Shown piece by piece: positions 42,031 to 50,467 of a stretch of 64,000 bases of DNA (its first letter is position 1; every line of letters begins with the position of its first letter). A model generated the notes under the pieces. That model made no database searches. It was not told where the DNA came from and was given only the letters and a program-made list of their open reading frames with translations. The translations under genes and the position numbers were made by a program. Origin of the DNA: Microbacterium croceum (GTDB taxonomy: Bacteria > Actinomycetota > Actinomycetes > Actinomycetales > Microbacteriaceae); contig NZ_JAHWXN010000001.1 of the NCBI RefSeq assembly GCF_023091245.1, forward strand, positions 1,736,001-1,800,000, read 5' to 3'.

Positions 42031-42477
42031 TCAGCGTGCGTCGTCCTCGAGCGCCTGGGCGAGCTCGGCGAGCACGCTTCTCGCGGTTGCGTAGGCGGCG
42101 GCGCCGACCTTCGCGGCGTAGGCGGATTCCATGTCGGAGAGGATGACGAAGGCCTGGTCGAACGCGGTGCGGCCCTTGGCTGTGAACATGACGAGCCGTG
42201 CCCGGCGGTCTTTCGGGTCTCCGCTGCGCTGGACGTAGCCGCTCGATTCCAGCTCATCCACCAGCTCACCCATCGCCTGCGGGGTCATGCCGAGCTGGGC
42301 GGCCAGCGTCGTGACGCGGGCGCCCTCGGCGGGGAGTGCCTCGAACAACATGGAGTGGCGCATGCGGAGGTCGGTGTATCCGGCGTCGGCCAGGCGGCGG
42401 AAGAGGTCCGCTTCAGTCGCACGGTGCAGTCGCGTCGCCAGCATCCCGATCGGAATCGCCTGCTCCCTGTCCGTCAT
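42031..42477 (-). CDS. MarR-family transcriptional regulator
   Basis: The 148-residue regulator has the MarR winged helix (LAAQLGMTPQAMGELVDELESSGYVQRSGDPKDRRARL, spanning recognition helix and wing, about residues 57-95). It is divergent from a redoxin gene with an 86-bp gap that contains three CAGGT-type inverted repeats, so it probably represses both its own operon and the redoxin until an oxidant or ligand binds. No cysteine is obvious in the first helix, so direct thiol sensing of the OhrR kind is not supported. Confidence 0.88.
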   Translation of the reverse strand: MTDREQAIPIGMLATRLHRATEADLFRRLADAGYTDLRMRHSMLFEALPAEGARVTTLAAQLGMTPQAMGELVDELESSGYVQRSGDPKDRRARLVMFTAKGRTAFDQAFVILSDMESAYAAKVGAAAYATARSVLAELAQALEDDAR

Positions 42478-42481
42478 GCCC

Positions 42482-42532
42482 TCAGGTTAGCTGACGAGAT
42501 ATAGACAGGTTACCTGTATGACAGGTAGCCTG
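42482..42532. promoter_or_regulatory. Three inverted repeats in the marR-redoxin gap
   Basis: TCAG-GTTAG-CTGA (42482-42494), ACAGGT-T-ACCTGT (42505-42517, perfect) and CAGG-TAG-CCTG (42522-42532) share the CAGGT half-site. The array starts five bases from the MarR start codon. This is a strong candidate MarR operator array. Confidence 0.7.
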
Positions 42533-42563
42533 AATAAAGTCACATCGACCGAAGGAGCGTCAC

Positions 42564-43016
42564 ATGATCCAGATCGGATCCGTCCCCGCACTCGCGCTGC
42601 AGGACATCGACGGCGGCCCGTTCGCCCTTCAGGATCACCGCGGCTCCCGCGTGCTCCTGTACTTCCTGCGGGCGCCGTCGTGCGCGCAATGCAACGCCGC
42701 CGTGCGGAGCATGGCTGCCGACCGCGCGTCCTTCGCGGCGGATGACGTCGAGATCGTGATCGTCGTCCCCACCGATGCGGCCGAAGCCCGCGTATGGCGC
42801 GACAAGCACAAGGTGCCGTTCACCGTCGTGGTCGGGCGCGACGGCACGGCTCACGCCGAGGCCGGTCTGTTGCGCAAGGTGTTCGGCGCCATCCAGCAGT
42901 CGGGCAGCGTTCTCCTCGACCGCCAGGGAGTCGTGCGTCACACCCACATCGCGACGAACCCCGGCGCGAGCTATCGCAAGGCGGAGGTCGCCCAGGCGAT
43001 CGCGTCACTCGCCTGA
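42564..43016 (+). CDS. Redoxin / thioredoxin-fold protein with CxxC
   Basis: The 150-residue protein has the AhpC/TSA-type thioredoxin fold. It begins IGSVPALALQDIDGGPFALQDHRGS, and the redox motif APSCAQCN has cysteines at 40 and 43, followed by VVVGRDGTAHAEAGLL and GSVLLDRQGVVRH. CxxC spacing suggests a thiol-disulfide reductase or peroxiredoxin-like role. There is no signal peptide. GAAGGAG precedes the ATG. Divergent from, and probably controlled by, the MarR gene. Confidence 0.85.
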   Translation: MIQIGSVPALALQDIDGGPFALQDHRGSRVLLYFLRAPSCAQCNAAVRSMAADRASFAADDVEIVIVVPTDAAEARVWRDKHKVPFTVVVGRDGTAHAEAGLLRKVFGAIQQSGSVLLDRQGVVRHTHIATNPGASYRKAEVAQAIASLA

Positions 43017-43086
43017 CCCTGGGACGGATGGCATCGGGCGACGTCCCGCGCGCCGGGATGTCGGATGCCGCGACTAGGCTTGTCCG

Positions 43087-46000
43087 GTGACTGTTCCGGG
43101 GATTCTGCGCGCCTTGGACGAGGCGACTCTGTACCGCGATGCCCTCAGCTGGGCGCAGACCGATGCGGACCTCGGCCTCGTCGACGGCCTCGACGCACCC
43201 GTGCTCGCCGGCCTGCTCGAGAAGCGCGCGACATCGGGACATCCGGCGTCGCTGCTCATCGTGGTGCCCACGGGGCGCCGGGCAGAGAGCGTCGCCCAGG
43301 CGATCGGCTCGTACCTGCCGAGCGCCGACGTGCACACGTTCCCCGCGTGGGAGACGCTTCCGCACGAGCGGCTCAGCCCGAGCCCCGACACGGTGGGTCA
43401 GCGCCTGCAGACGCTGCGCCGCATCGCGGACTGGTCCGGCGACCATCCGCTGGTCGTCGTCGCCTCGGTGCGCGCGGCGCTGCAGCCGATCGCCGGCAAT
43501 CTCGGCGAGATCGCCCCTCTCGAACTGGGCATCGGAAGCCGCGGCAACGACCTCGACGAGGTCGTCGAGCAGCTCGTGGAGCGCGCCTACTCCCGGGTCG
43601 ACATGGTGTCGCGCCGCGGTGAGTTCGCGGTGCGCGGAGGCATCCTCGATGTCTTCCCTCCCACCTCCGAGCACCCGTACCGCGTGGAGTTCTTCGGAGA
43701 CGAGATCGATCAGATCCGCGCATTCTCGGTCGCCGATCAGCGCTCGCTCCCCGGCGATGTCGCGGGAGTCGATCTGCCACCGAGCCGCGAGCTCCTGCTC
43801 ACCGCCGACGTCCGCGACCGGGCGCGTGCGCTGATCGGCGGCTTCCCCGCGATCTCGGGCATGCTCGAGAAGATGGCCGAGGGAATCCCGGTCGAGGGCA
43901 TGGAGTCGCTCCTGCCTGCGGTGTCAGGACCCCTCAAATCACTCGCCGACTACATGCCGGCCGGCAGCGCCACCGCGGTGGTCGACCCCGAGCGCTCGAC
44001 GGCCCGCGCCATCACGCTCGGCGAGACGAACCGCGAGTTCCTCGACGCGGCCTGGAGTGCGGCTACCTCCGGCGCCTCCGCCCCGATCGACCTCGGTGCC
44101 GGGGACTTCCTCACGGTCGCCGAGCTGCGTGAAGCCGTGCGCGATCGCGGCGGCGTGTGGTGGCGGCTCAGCCCGTTCGGCGCGGGGCTGGGCGAGGGCG
44201 ACGTCGAGGCGACCAATCTCGACGCCGCAGTGATCCCCTCGTTCCACGGCAACGTCGACGGTGCGATCTCCTTCGTCGAGGCCAAGGTCGCGGACGGCTG
44301 GAGAGTCGTCGTGATCGCCACCGGCAACGGCCTCGTGGATCGTGCTCGTGACGTGCTCGCAGACCGCGGCATCGCCGCGCGCGTCGTCGAGTCCCTCGTC
44401 GAGGCACCGGAGGGCGGGGTCGCGACGCTGATCGCCGGTGGGGTCGAAGCGGGCTTCCAGCTCGCCCAGGCCAAGCTCGCCGTCCTCACCGACAACGAGT
44501 TCTACGGCCGCACGATCGGCGGCGACCAGCGCGTCGTCAAGAAGCTGGCCTCGCGGCGCAAGAACGTCGTCGACCCGCTCCAGCTCAAGAACGGCGACTT
44601 CGTGGTGCATTCGACCCACGGGATCGGGCGCTTCGTCGAGATGACCCAGCGCGAGGTGTCGACCGGCGGACGCAACGCCACCAAGTCGGTGCGCGACTAC
44701 CTGGTGCTGGAGTACGCGCCCTCCAAGCGCGGCTACCCGGGCGACAAGCTCTATGTGCCGACGGATCAGCTGGATCTGCTCTCGAAGTACGTCGGCGGTG
44801 AGGCGCCGACCCTGTCGAAGATGGGCGGGAGCGATTGGTCGCAGGCGAAGGGCAAGGCGCGCAAGGCCGTCCGCGACATCGCGGTCGAGCTGGTGAAGCT
44901 GTACTCCGCCCGGATGAGCGCGAAGGGCCATGCGTTCGGCCCCGACACCCCCTGGCAGCGCGAGCTGGAGGAGGCGTTCCCGTTCGCCGAGACCCCCGAT
45001 CAACTGCAGACGATCGACGAGATCAAGGCCGACATGGAGCGGCCGATCCCGATGGACCGGCTGCTGAGCGGCGACGTCGGATTCGGCAAGACCGAGGTCG
45101 CGGTGCGTGCCGCGTTCAAGGCGATCCAGGACGGCAAGCAGGTCGCCATGCTCGTGCCGACCACACTGCTGGTCAAGCAGCACCTCGAGACGTTCACGGA
45201 GCGCTTCGCCGGGTTCCCGGTCAAGGTGCGGCCGCTGTCGCGGTTCCAGACCGACAAAGAAGCCAGACTCACCCTTCAGGGCCTGCTCGAAGGCTCGGTC
45301 GACATGGTCATCGGAACGCACCGCATCCTCACCGATCAGGTGATGTTCAAAGACCTCGGCCTCATGATCATCGACGAGGAACAGCGGTTCGGCGTCGAGC
45401 ACAAAGACGCGCTGAAGAAGATGAAGACGAACGTCGACATCCTCGCCATGAGCGCCACGCCGATCCCGCGCACGCTGGAGATGGCGGTCACCGGCATCCG
45501 AGAGATGTCGACGCTGGCCACCCCTCCGGAGGACCGGCATCCGATCCTCTCGTTCGTGGGCCCCCGCAGCGACAAGCAGATGGCCGCAGCGATCCGTCGC
45601 GAGATCCTCCGCGAGGGGCAGATCTTCTTCGTGCACAACCGCGTGCAGTCCATTCAGCGCGTCGCGAGCGAGCTCGCCGAACTCGTGCCGGAGGCGCGCA
45701 TCGCCGTGGCGCACGGGCAGATGGGCGAGCATCAGCTCGAGCAGGTCGTCGACGACTTCTGGGAGCGCAAGTTCGACGTGCTGGTGTCGACCACGATCAT
45801 CGAGACCGGTCTCGACATCTCGAACGCCAACACGATCATCATCGACCGGGCCGACCGCTATGGTCTGTCGCAGCTGCACCAGCTGCGCGGACGAGTGGGC
45901 CGAGGGCGCGAGCGTGCCTACGCGTACTTCCTGTACGACGAGACGAAGCCGCTGAGCGAGACGGCGGCCGACCGGTTGCAGACGATCGCGGTGAACAACG

Positions 46001-46662
46001 AGCTCGGCTCGGGTATGCAGGTCGCCCTGAAGGACTTGGAGCTGCGCGGCGCGGGCAATCTGCTCGGCGCCGAGCAGGCGGGCCACATCGCGGGTGTCGG
46101 GTTCGACCTGTACCTGCGCATGATCGGTGAGGCTGTCGCCACCTTCCGGGGTGAGGAAGTCGAGACCGGGCAGGAGCTGCGGCTGGAGCTGCCGCTCGAC
46201 GCGCGCATCCCCGAGGATTACATCGACAGCGAGCGTCTGCGCCTCGAGGCATACCAGAAGTTGTCGGCGGCGTCGGCCGCGACCGCGAAGGACGACGCGA
46301 TCGACCTCGTGATCGAGGAGCTCACCGACCGCTACGGCACCCCGCCGTCCGAGGTGGAGGGGCTCCTCGCGATCGCGAGGCTGCGTCGTCGGGCGGCGCG
46401 CGTCGGCCTCACGGATGTCGTGGTGATGGGCTCGAACCTGCGCATCGCGCCCGCGCATCTGGAGGACTCGATCAAGGTACGCCTCCAGCGCCTGTACCCG
46501 AAGGCCAAGCTCGTGGCCGGGGGCGACGCTCTGGTCGTGCCGATGCCGACGGTCCCCGCCGCGGTGGGCGTGGGACTGGACCCGCTCCCGGATGCGGAGC
46601 TGCTGCAGTGGGTCGCCCAGCTCTTCACTGCGATCTTCCCGGAGCCGGCCAAGCCCGAGTAG
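43087..46662 (+). CDS. mfd: Transcription-repair coupling factor
   Basis: The 1191-residue ATPase removes RNA polymerase stalled at lesions and recruits UvrA. The N-terminus has the UvrB-like region (FPAWETLPHERLSPSPDT), and the RNA-polymerase interaction domain lies around residues 495-570 (GDFVVHSTHGIGRF). The SF2 motor has Walker A LLSGDVGFGKTE near residue 659 and the DEEQ box at residues 763-766. The C-terminal TRCF domain includes LELRGAGNLLG. GTG 43087 is the only sensible start. It stands alone and complete. Confidence 0.97.
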   Translation: MTVPGILRALDEATLYRDALSWAQTDADLGLVDGLDAPVLAGLLEKRATSGHPASLLIVVPTGRRAESVAQAIGSYLPSADVHTFPAWETLPHERLSPSPDTVGQRLQTLRRIADWSGDHPLVVVASVRAALQPIAGNLGEIAPLELGIGSRGNDLDEVVEQLVERAYSRVDMVSRRGEFAVRGGILDVFPPTSEHPYRVEFFGDEIDQIRAFSVADQRSLPGDVAGVDLPPSRELLLTADVRDRARALIGGFPAISGMLEKMAEGIPVEGMESLLPAVSGPLKSLADYMPAGSATAVVDPERSTARAITLGETNREFLDAAWSAATSGASAPIDLGAGDFLTVAELREAVRDRGGVWWRLSPFGAGLGEGDVEATNLDAAVIPSFHGNVDGAISFVEAKVADGWRVVVIATGNGLVDRARDVLADRGIAARVVESLVEAPEGGVATLIAGGVEAGFQLAQAKLAVLTDNEFYGRTIGGDQRVVKKLASRRKNVVDPLQLKNGDFVVHSTHGIGRFVEMTQREVSTGGRNATKSVRDYLVLEYAPSKRGYPGDKLYVPTDQLDLLSKYVGGEAPTLSKMGGSDWSQAKGKARKAVRDIAVELVKLYSARMSAKGHAFGPDTPWQRELEEAFPFAETPDQLQTIDEIKADMERPIPMDRLLSGDVGFGKTEVAVRAAFKAIQDGKQVAMLVPTTLLVKQHLETFTERFAGFPVKVRPLSRFQTDKEARLTLQGLLEGSVDMVIGTHRILTDQVMFKDLGLMIIDEEQRFGVEHKDALKKMKTNVDILAMSATPIPRTLEMAVTGIREMSTLATPPEDRHPILSFVGPRSDKQMAAAIRREILREGQIFFVHNRVQSIQRVASELAELVPEARIAVAHGQMGEHQLEQVVDDFWERKFDVLVSTTIIETGLDISNANTIIIDRADRYGLSQLHQLRGRVGRGRERAYAYFLYDETKPLSETAADRLQTIAVNNELGSGMQVALKDLELRGAGNLLGAEQAGHIAGVGFDLYLRMIGEAVATFRGEEVETGQELRLELPLDARIPEDYIDSERLRLEAYQKLSAASAATAKDDAIDLVIEELTDRYGTPPSEVEGLLAIARLRRRAARVGLTDVVVMGSNLRIAPAHLEDSIKVRLQRLYPKAKLVAGGDALVVPMPTVPAAVGVGLDPLPDAELLQWVAQLFTAIFPEPAKPE

Positions 46663-46730
46663 TGGGGGTTCCGGAGTCGACCGTGCGACGACACGGTGCT
46701 GAGACCGGACGACACCACTATCCTGGCGTC

Positions 46731-47348
46731 ATGTTGTACGAGCACCTCGGGGCTCGGCCCCGGATCCATGACACTGCCGTCGTCGCTCCCACCGCCGTGA
46801 TCTCCGGCGACGTCGAGATCGGCGCGGGCTGCCAGATCCTGCACGGCGCCGTGATCACCGCCGAGGGTGGCCCGATCACCCTCGGTGAGCATGTGATCGT
46901 GATGGAGAACGCCCTGATCCGTGCGACCACCGTGAACGCGGTGCACGTCGGAGCGCACACCCTGATCGGCACCCTCACGAGCATCGCCGGCGCGACGGTC
47001 GGCGAAGAGGTGTTCTTCGCCTCGGGTGCCCGCGTCTTCAACGGTGCGCTGGTGGGGTCGCGTTGCGAGGTGCGCGTGAACGCCATCGTGCACCGACGCG
47101 CCGTGCTGCCGGAGGGCACGGTCGTGCCGATCGGCTGGGTCGCGGTCGGCGACCCCGTGCAGCTGCTGTCTCCGGACCGTGAAGCCGAGATCGCGGCCGC
47201 ACAGCCCGACCTCGATTTCCCCGGGCACGTGTTCGGAGTGGACCGTGACACGCCGGACCTGATGGTGCAGCTCACGGAGCGGTACGGCAGCTCCCTCGCG
47301 CGGCACGCCGGTGACGTGCTCATCCCCGACACCCGCGAAGGTCGGTGA
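46731..47348 (+). CDS. Hexapeptide-repeat protein (gamma-carbonic anhydrase-like)
   Basis: The 205-residue protein is a left-handed beta-helix of hexapeptide repeats (AVISGDVEIGAGCQILHGAVITAEGG and onward) ending in GWVAVGDPVQLLSPD, as in gamma-carbonic anhydrase/PaaY-type proteins. Possible metal-ligand histidines (LHGAVI, VHVGAHT) are present, but the canonical spacing is not clearly met, so activity is uncertain. It ends seven bases before the kinase-aminotransferase gene and is probably in the same transcript. Confidence 0.8.
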   Translation: MLYEHLGARPRIHDTAVVAPTAVISGDVEIGAGCQILHGAVITAEGGPITLGEHVIVMENALIRATTVNAVHVGAHTLIGTLTSIAGATVGEEVFFASGARVFNGALVGSRCEVRVNAIVHRRAVLPEGTVVPIGWVAVGDPVQLLSPDREAEIAAAQPDLDFPGHVFGVDRDTPDLMVQLTERYGSSLARHAGDVLIPDTREGR

Positions 47349-47355
47349 GGGTCGC

Positions 47356-50307
47356 ATGACGGAAGGTATGGGCCTGGTGCGCCCTGATGTGGACGAGGCC
47401 GGCGCGGAGACGATCGCGCGCGAGTGCTACGGCCTGGTCGTGACGGCGAGCGAGCTCGGCAGCAACCAGGATCGGAATTTCCTGCTGACGGCTTCCGATG
47501 GCACGCGCAGCGTGCTCAGGATCGACAACCCGGTGTTCGGAGACGACGCCCGCGACGCGCAGCATGCCGCACTCGACGCCTACCGCAGTGTCGGTGTGGC
47601 GGTGCCCGCCGTGCTCCCCGGCCTCGACGGAGCGCTGACCCAGCGCTGGGGCGGGTTCGCGGCTCGGCGGAGCGAGTTCGCAGAGGGAGAGCCGCTGGTG
47701 GACGCCGGCTACCTCGCTCCCGTGGTGCTGGCGGAGTTCGGTGCGCTCGCAGCGGCATCCGTCAACGCCTTGGCGGGACTCACGCATCCCGGGCTGGACC
47801 GTGCCCAGATGTGGGACATGCGGGTCGCGCACGAGCAGACGCTCTCACTGGCTCGGGCGATCGCCGACGATTCGCTGCGCACGCGCGTGCTCGCCGCGGC
47901 GGAGGAGGCCCGAGTCGCGCTGGCGGAGGTCGCGGCGGAGCTTCCCGTGCAGCCGATCCACGGCGACCTCACCGATGACAACGTGATGGGACGCCGTGGC
48001 GCGGACTCGCGGCTGCACCCGCATTCCGTGCTGGATCTGGGGGACCTCGGCCTCGGATGGCGCGTCGCCGAGCTCGCCGTCTGCGCCTCGTCGATGCTGC
48101 ACCACGAGCCGGAGCGTCCGCTCCGCGTGCTCGAGACGGTGGCCGCTTTCCATGCGGACGCGCCGTTGAACGACGCCGAGGCGCGCGCGGTGTGGCCGCT
48201 GGTCGTGCTGCGGGCGTCGCTGCTGGTCGCCAGCGGGTGGCGGCAGCTGGAGATCGACGGGGCGAACGATTACGCCAGGGAGCGGATCGCGGGGGAGCAG
48301 GCCATCTTCGACGCGGCCACACGGCTGCCGCTGGTCGAGATGACCGAGCATGTGCTCGCCCGACTCGGGATCGGTGCGCCCGCGTTCGCCGTCGACATCG
48401 CATCTGCGCAGGGTGAGCCCGTGTCCCTCGCTCCGCTGCTCCCGGGGCTCGCCGGCGATGTGGTCGCCGTGGATCTCGATGTGGAGTCGGAGGCACTCGA
48501 TGAGGGGCGTTGGCTGGCTTCCGACGCCGAGGCCGCGCTGATCGCTGCACACCTCGACTACGGCGCCACTGTCGTGGTGCCCTACGGGCTCTTCCGTCTG
48601 ACGCGCACGCGGGTCGACACCGCCGACGCGGCGGCGACCTGGCCGATCGACACCGAGGTCCACGTCGCTCCTGGGCCCGAGCTGCGCGTCACCGCTCCGA
48701 TCGGGGGCGAGCTGCGCTCACACGATGCAACCCTCCAGGTGCACGTGTCGAGCGGATGGATGCTCGAGATCGGCGGTGCCAGGGGGAAGAAGCGCATCGT
48801 TGCCGCCGTGCAGCCGGGCGACACGATCGGCTTCCTCGCCGCCTCGGACGAACCGCGCACGCTGACGATCGGCCTGCGCCGCTCCGATGCCCCGACCGTG
48901 GCCCGCACCGACTCGGGCGCTGCGCTCGTGACGCCGGAACGAGTTCCGGCGTGGAGCCGTTTCACCGCCGACCCCGCCCCGCTGCTCGGGCTGCCCTCGT
49001 TCACGCAGCAGGACGAGGCGGCAGAGGAGGTCGAGCGCCGGAACCGCATCTTCGCCGCTGCGCAGGAGCGTTATTACGAGCACCCTCCGCAGATCCAGCG
49101 CGGATGGCGTCATCACCTCGTCGACACGACGGGCCGGGCCTACATCGACATGGTGAACAACGTCGCGGGCCTCGGGCACGGACACCCGAAGATCGCCGCG
49201 GTGGCGAACCGTCAATTGCGAACCCTCGCCACGAACTCGCGCTTCCTGTTCCGCGAGCTCGCCGAGTACAGCGAGGCGCTGCTCGCGCTGATGCCGGAGG
49301 ACAGCGACCTCGACACCGTGCTGCTGGTGAACAGCGGCTCGGAGGCGGTCGACCTCGCGATCCGTCTCGCGCAGGCAGCCACCGGTCGGCGCACGGTCAT
49401 CGCGCTGCGCGAGGCCTATCACGGCTGGACGATGGCGAGCGACGCGGTCACCACGAGTGCGTACGACAACCCGTTCGCGCTGGCCACACGTCCCGACTGG
49501 GTGCACGTCGCCGACGTACCGAACCGCTTCCGTGGCACCTATCGCGGCGAGGGCACGACCGCGCCGTACCTCGCCGACCTCGCGGACGACATCGAGGACC
49601 TGCAGCGGGACGACCGCGAGGTCGCCGCATTCCTGTGCGAGTCGATCCTCGGCAACGCCGGGGGAGTCCTGTTGCCCGAGGGGTACCTCGCGGGCGCCTA
49701 CGCGCAGGTCAGAGCCGCCGGCGGCCTGTGCATTGCCGACGAGGTGCAGGTCGGTTTCGGACGCATGGGGTCGTCGTTCTGGGGCTTCGAGCAGTCCGGC
49801 GTCATCCCCGACATCGTGACGATCGCGAAGCCGATGGGCAACGGGTTCCCGATCGGCGGCGTCATCACCTCGAAGCGCATCGCCGACGCCCTCGCGACGC
49901 AGGGGCAGTTCTTCTCCTCTGCCGGCGGGAGCACCCTCAGCTGTGCGGTCGGGCTGGCCGTGCTCGACGCCATGGTCGAGGACGACCTGCAGCGCAACGC
50001 GCGCGACATCGGCGCCCGGCTCGCCGACGGGCTTCGCGGCCTGGCGGCGCGGCATCCGCTGATCGGCGTCGTGCACGGCGAGGGGCTGTATCTCGGCGTC
50101 GAGCTCGTGCGCGATCGGGAGTCCATGGAGCCGGCGGCGACCGAGGCGGCGGCGATCTGCGAGCGGCTGCGTGAGCTCGGCGTGATCGTGCTCACGACGT
50201 CGGAGCGATCCAACGTGCTGAAGATCAAACCGCCGCTGTGCCTGACAGCGCAGAGCGCGGATCACGTGGTCGCGATGCTCGATCGGGTGCTCTCGGAAGG
50301 GTGGTAG
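47356..50307 (+). CDS. Fusion of APH-type kinase, degenerate M23-like domain and class-III aminotransferase (phospholyase-like)
   Basis: The 983-residue protein has three parts. Residues about 10-340 are an aminoglycoside-phosphotransferase/choline-kinase fold with IHGDLTDDNV (His202, Asp204) and VLDLGDLG. Residues about 370-520 are an M23-like beta domain without the expected metal-binding histidines. Residues about 545-980 are a class-III PLP enzyme with NSGSEAVDLAIRLAQ, EAYHGWT, ADEVQVGFGRMG and the PLP lysine K825 in IAKPMGNGFP. The kinase plus PLP pair parallels hydroxylysine/ethanolamine kinase with the phospholyases AGXT2L1/2. It may phosphorylate an amino alcohol and then eliminate phosphate. 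An APC permease follows. Confidence 0.88.
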   Translation: MTEGMGLVRPDVDEAGAETIARECYGLVVTASELGSNQDRNFLLTASDGTRSVLRIDNPVFGDDARDAQHAALDAYRSVGVAVPAVLPGLDGALTQRWGGFAARRSEFAEGEPLVDAGYLAPVVLAEFGALAAASVNALAGLTHPGLDRAQMWDMRVAHEQTLSLARAIADDSLRTRVLAAAEEARVALAEVAAELPVQPIHGDLTDDNVMGRRGADSRLHPHSVLDLGDLGLGWRVAELAVCASSMLHHEPERPLRVLETVAAFHADAPLNDAEARAVWPLVVLRASLLVASGWRQLEIDGANDYARERIAGEQAIFDAATRLPLVEMTEHVLARLGIGAPAFAVDIASAQGEPVSLAPLLPGLAGDVVAVDLDVESEALDEGRWLASDAEAALIAAHLDYGATVVVPYGLFRLTRTRVDTADAAATWPIDTEVHVAPGPELRVTAPIGGELRSHDATLQVHVSSGWMLEIGGARGKKRIVAAVQPGDTIGFLAASDEPRTLTIGLRRSDAPTVARTDSGAALVTPERVPAWSRFTADPAPLLGLPSFTQQDEAAEEVERRNRIFAAAQERYYEHPPQIQRGWRHHLVDTTGRAYIDMVNNVAGLGHGHPKIAAVANRQLRTLATNSRFLFRELAEYSEALLALMPEDSDLDTVLLVNSGSEAVDLAIRLAQAATGRRTVIALREAYHGWTMASDAVTTSAYDNPFALATRPDWVHVADVPNRFRGTYRGEGTTAPYLADLADDIEDLQRDDREVAAFLCESILGNAGGVLLPEGYLAGAYAQVRAAGGLCIADEVQVGFGRMGSSFWGFEQSGVIPDIVTIAKPMGNGFPIGGVITSKRIADALATQGQFFSSAGGSTLSCAVGLAVLDAMVEDDLQRNARDIGARLADGLRGLAARHPLIGVVHGEGLYLGVELVRDRESMEPAATEAAAICERLRELGVIVLTTSERSNVLKIKPPLCLTAQSADHVVAMLDRVLSEGW

Positions 50308-50378
50308 TCCGAGGGGTCGACTTCGAATTCCGCACCCTTTCACAATGTTAAAAGCGTATTTCGTACCCATTTTGGGGA

Positions 50379-50406
50379 TTGCGCTGAGGAATGGACCGGG
50401 TACATA
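50379..50406 (+). promoter_or_regulatory. Candidate promoter of the APC permease
   Basis: TTGCGC (50379-50384), a 16-base spacer and TACATA (50401-50406) lie 61 bases before the permease start, at the edge of an AT-rich stretch (50335-50380) that stands out from its surroundings. It suggests the permease can be transcribed independently of the upstream fusion gene. Confidence 0.45.
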
Positions 50407-50467
50407 GTGATGCTCAGCGTCAGACGACCCGATGTCCGACCCATGCGCTGTTCCCCGAGGAGTACAC

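Noticed and set aside
43939..46458. Very long open frame antisense to mfd (839 codons)
   Set aside because: Shadow of high-GC third positions; Arg/His/Asp-rich translation without domain signals, while mfd on the plus strand is complete.
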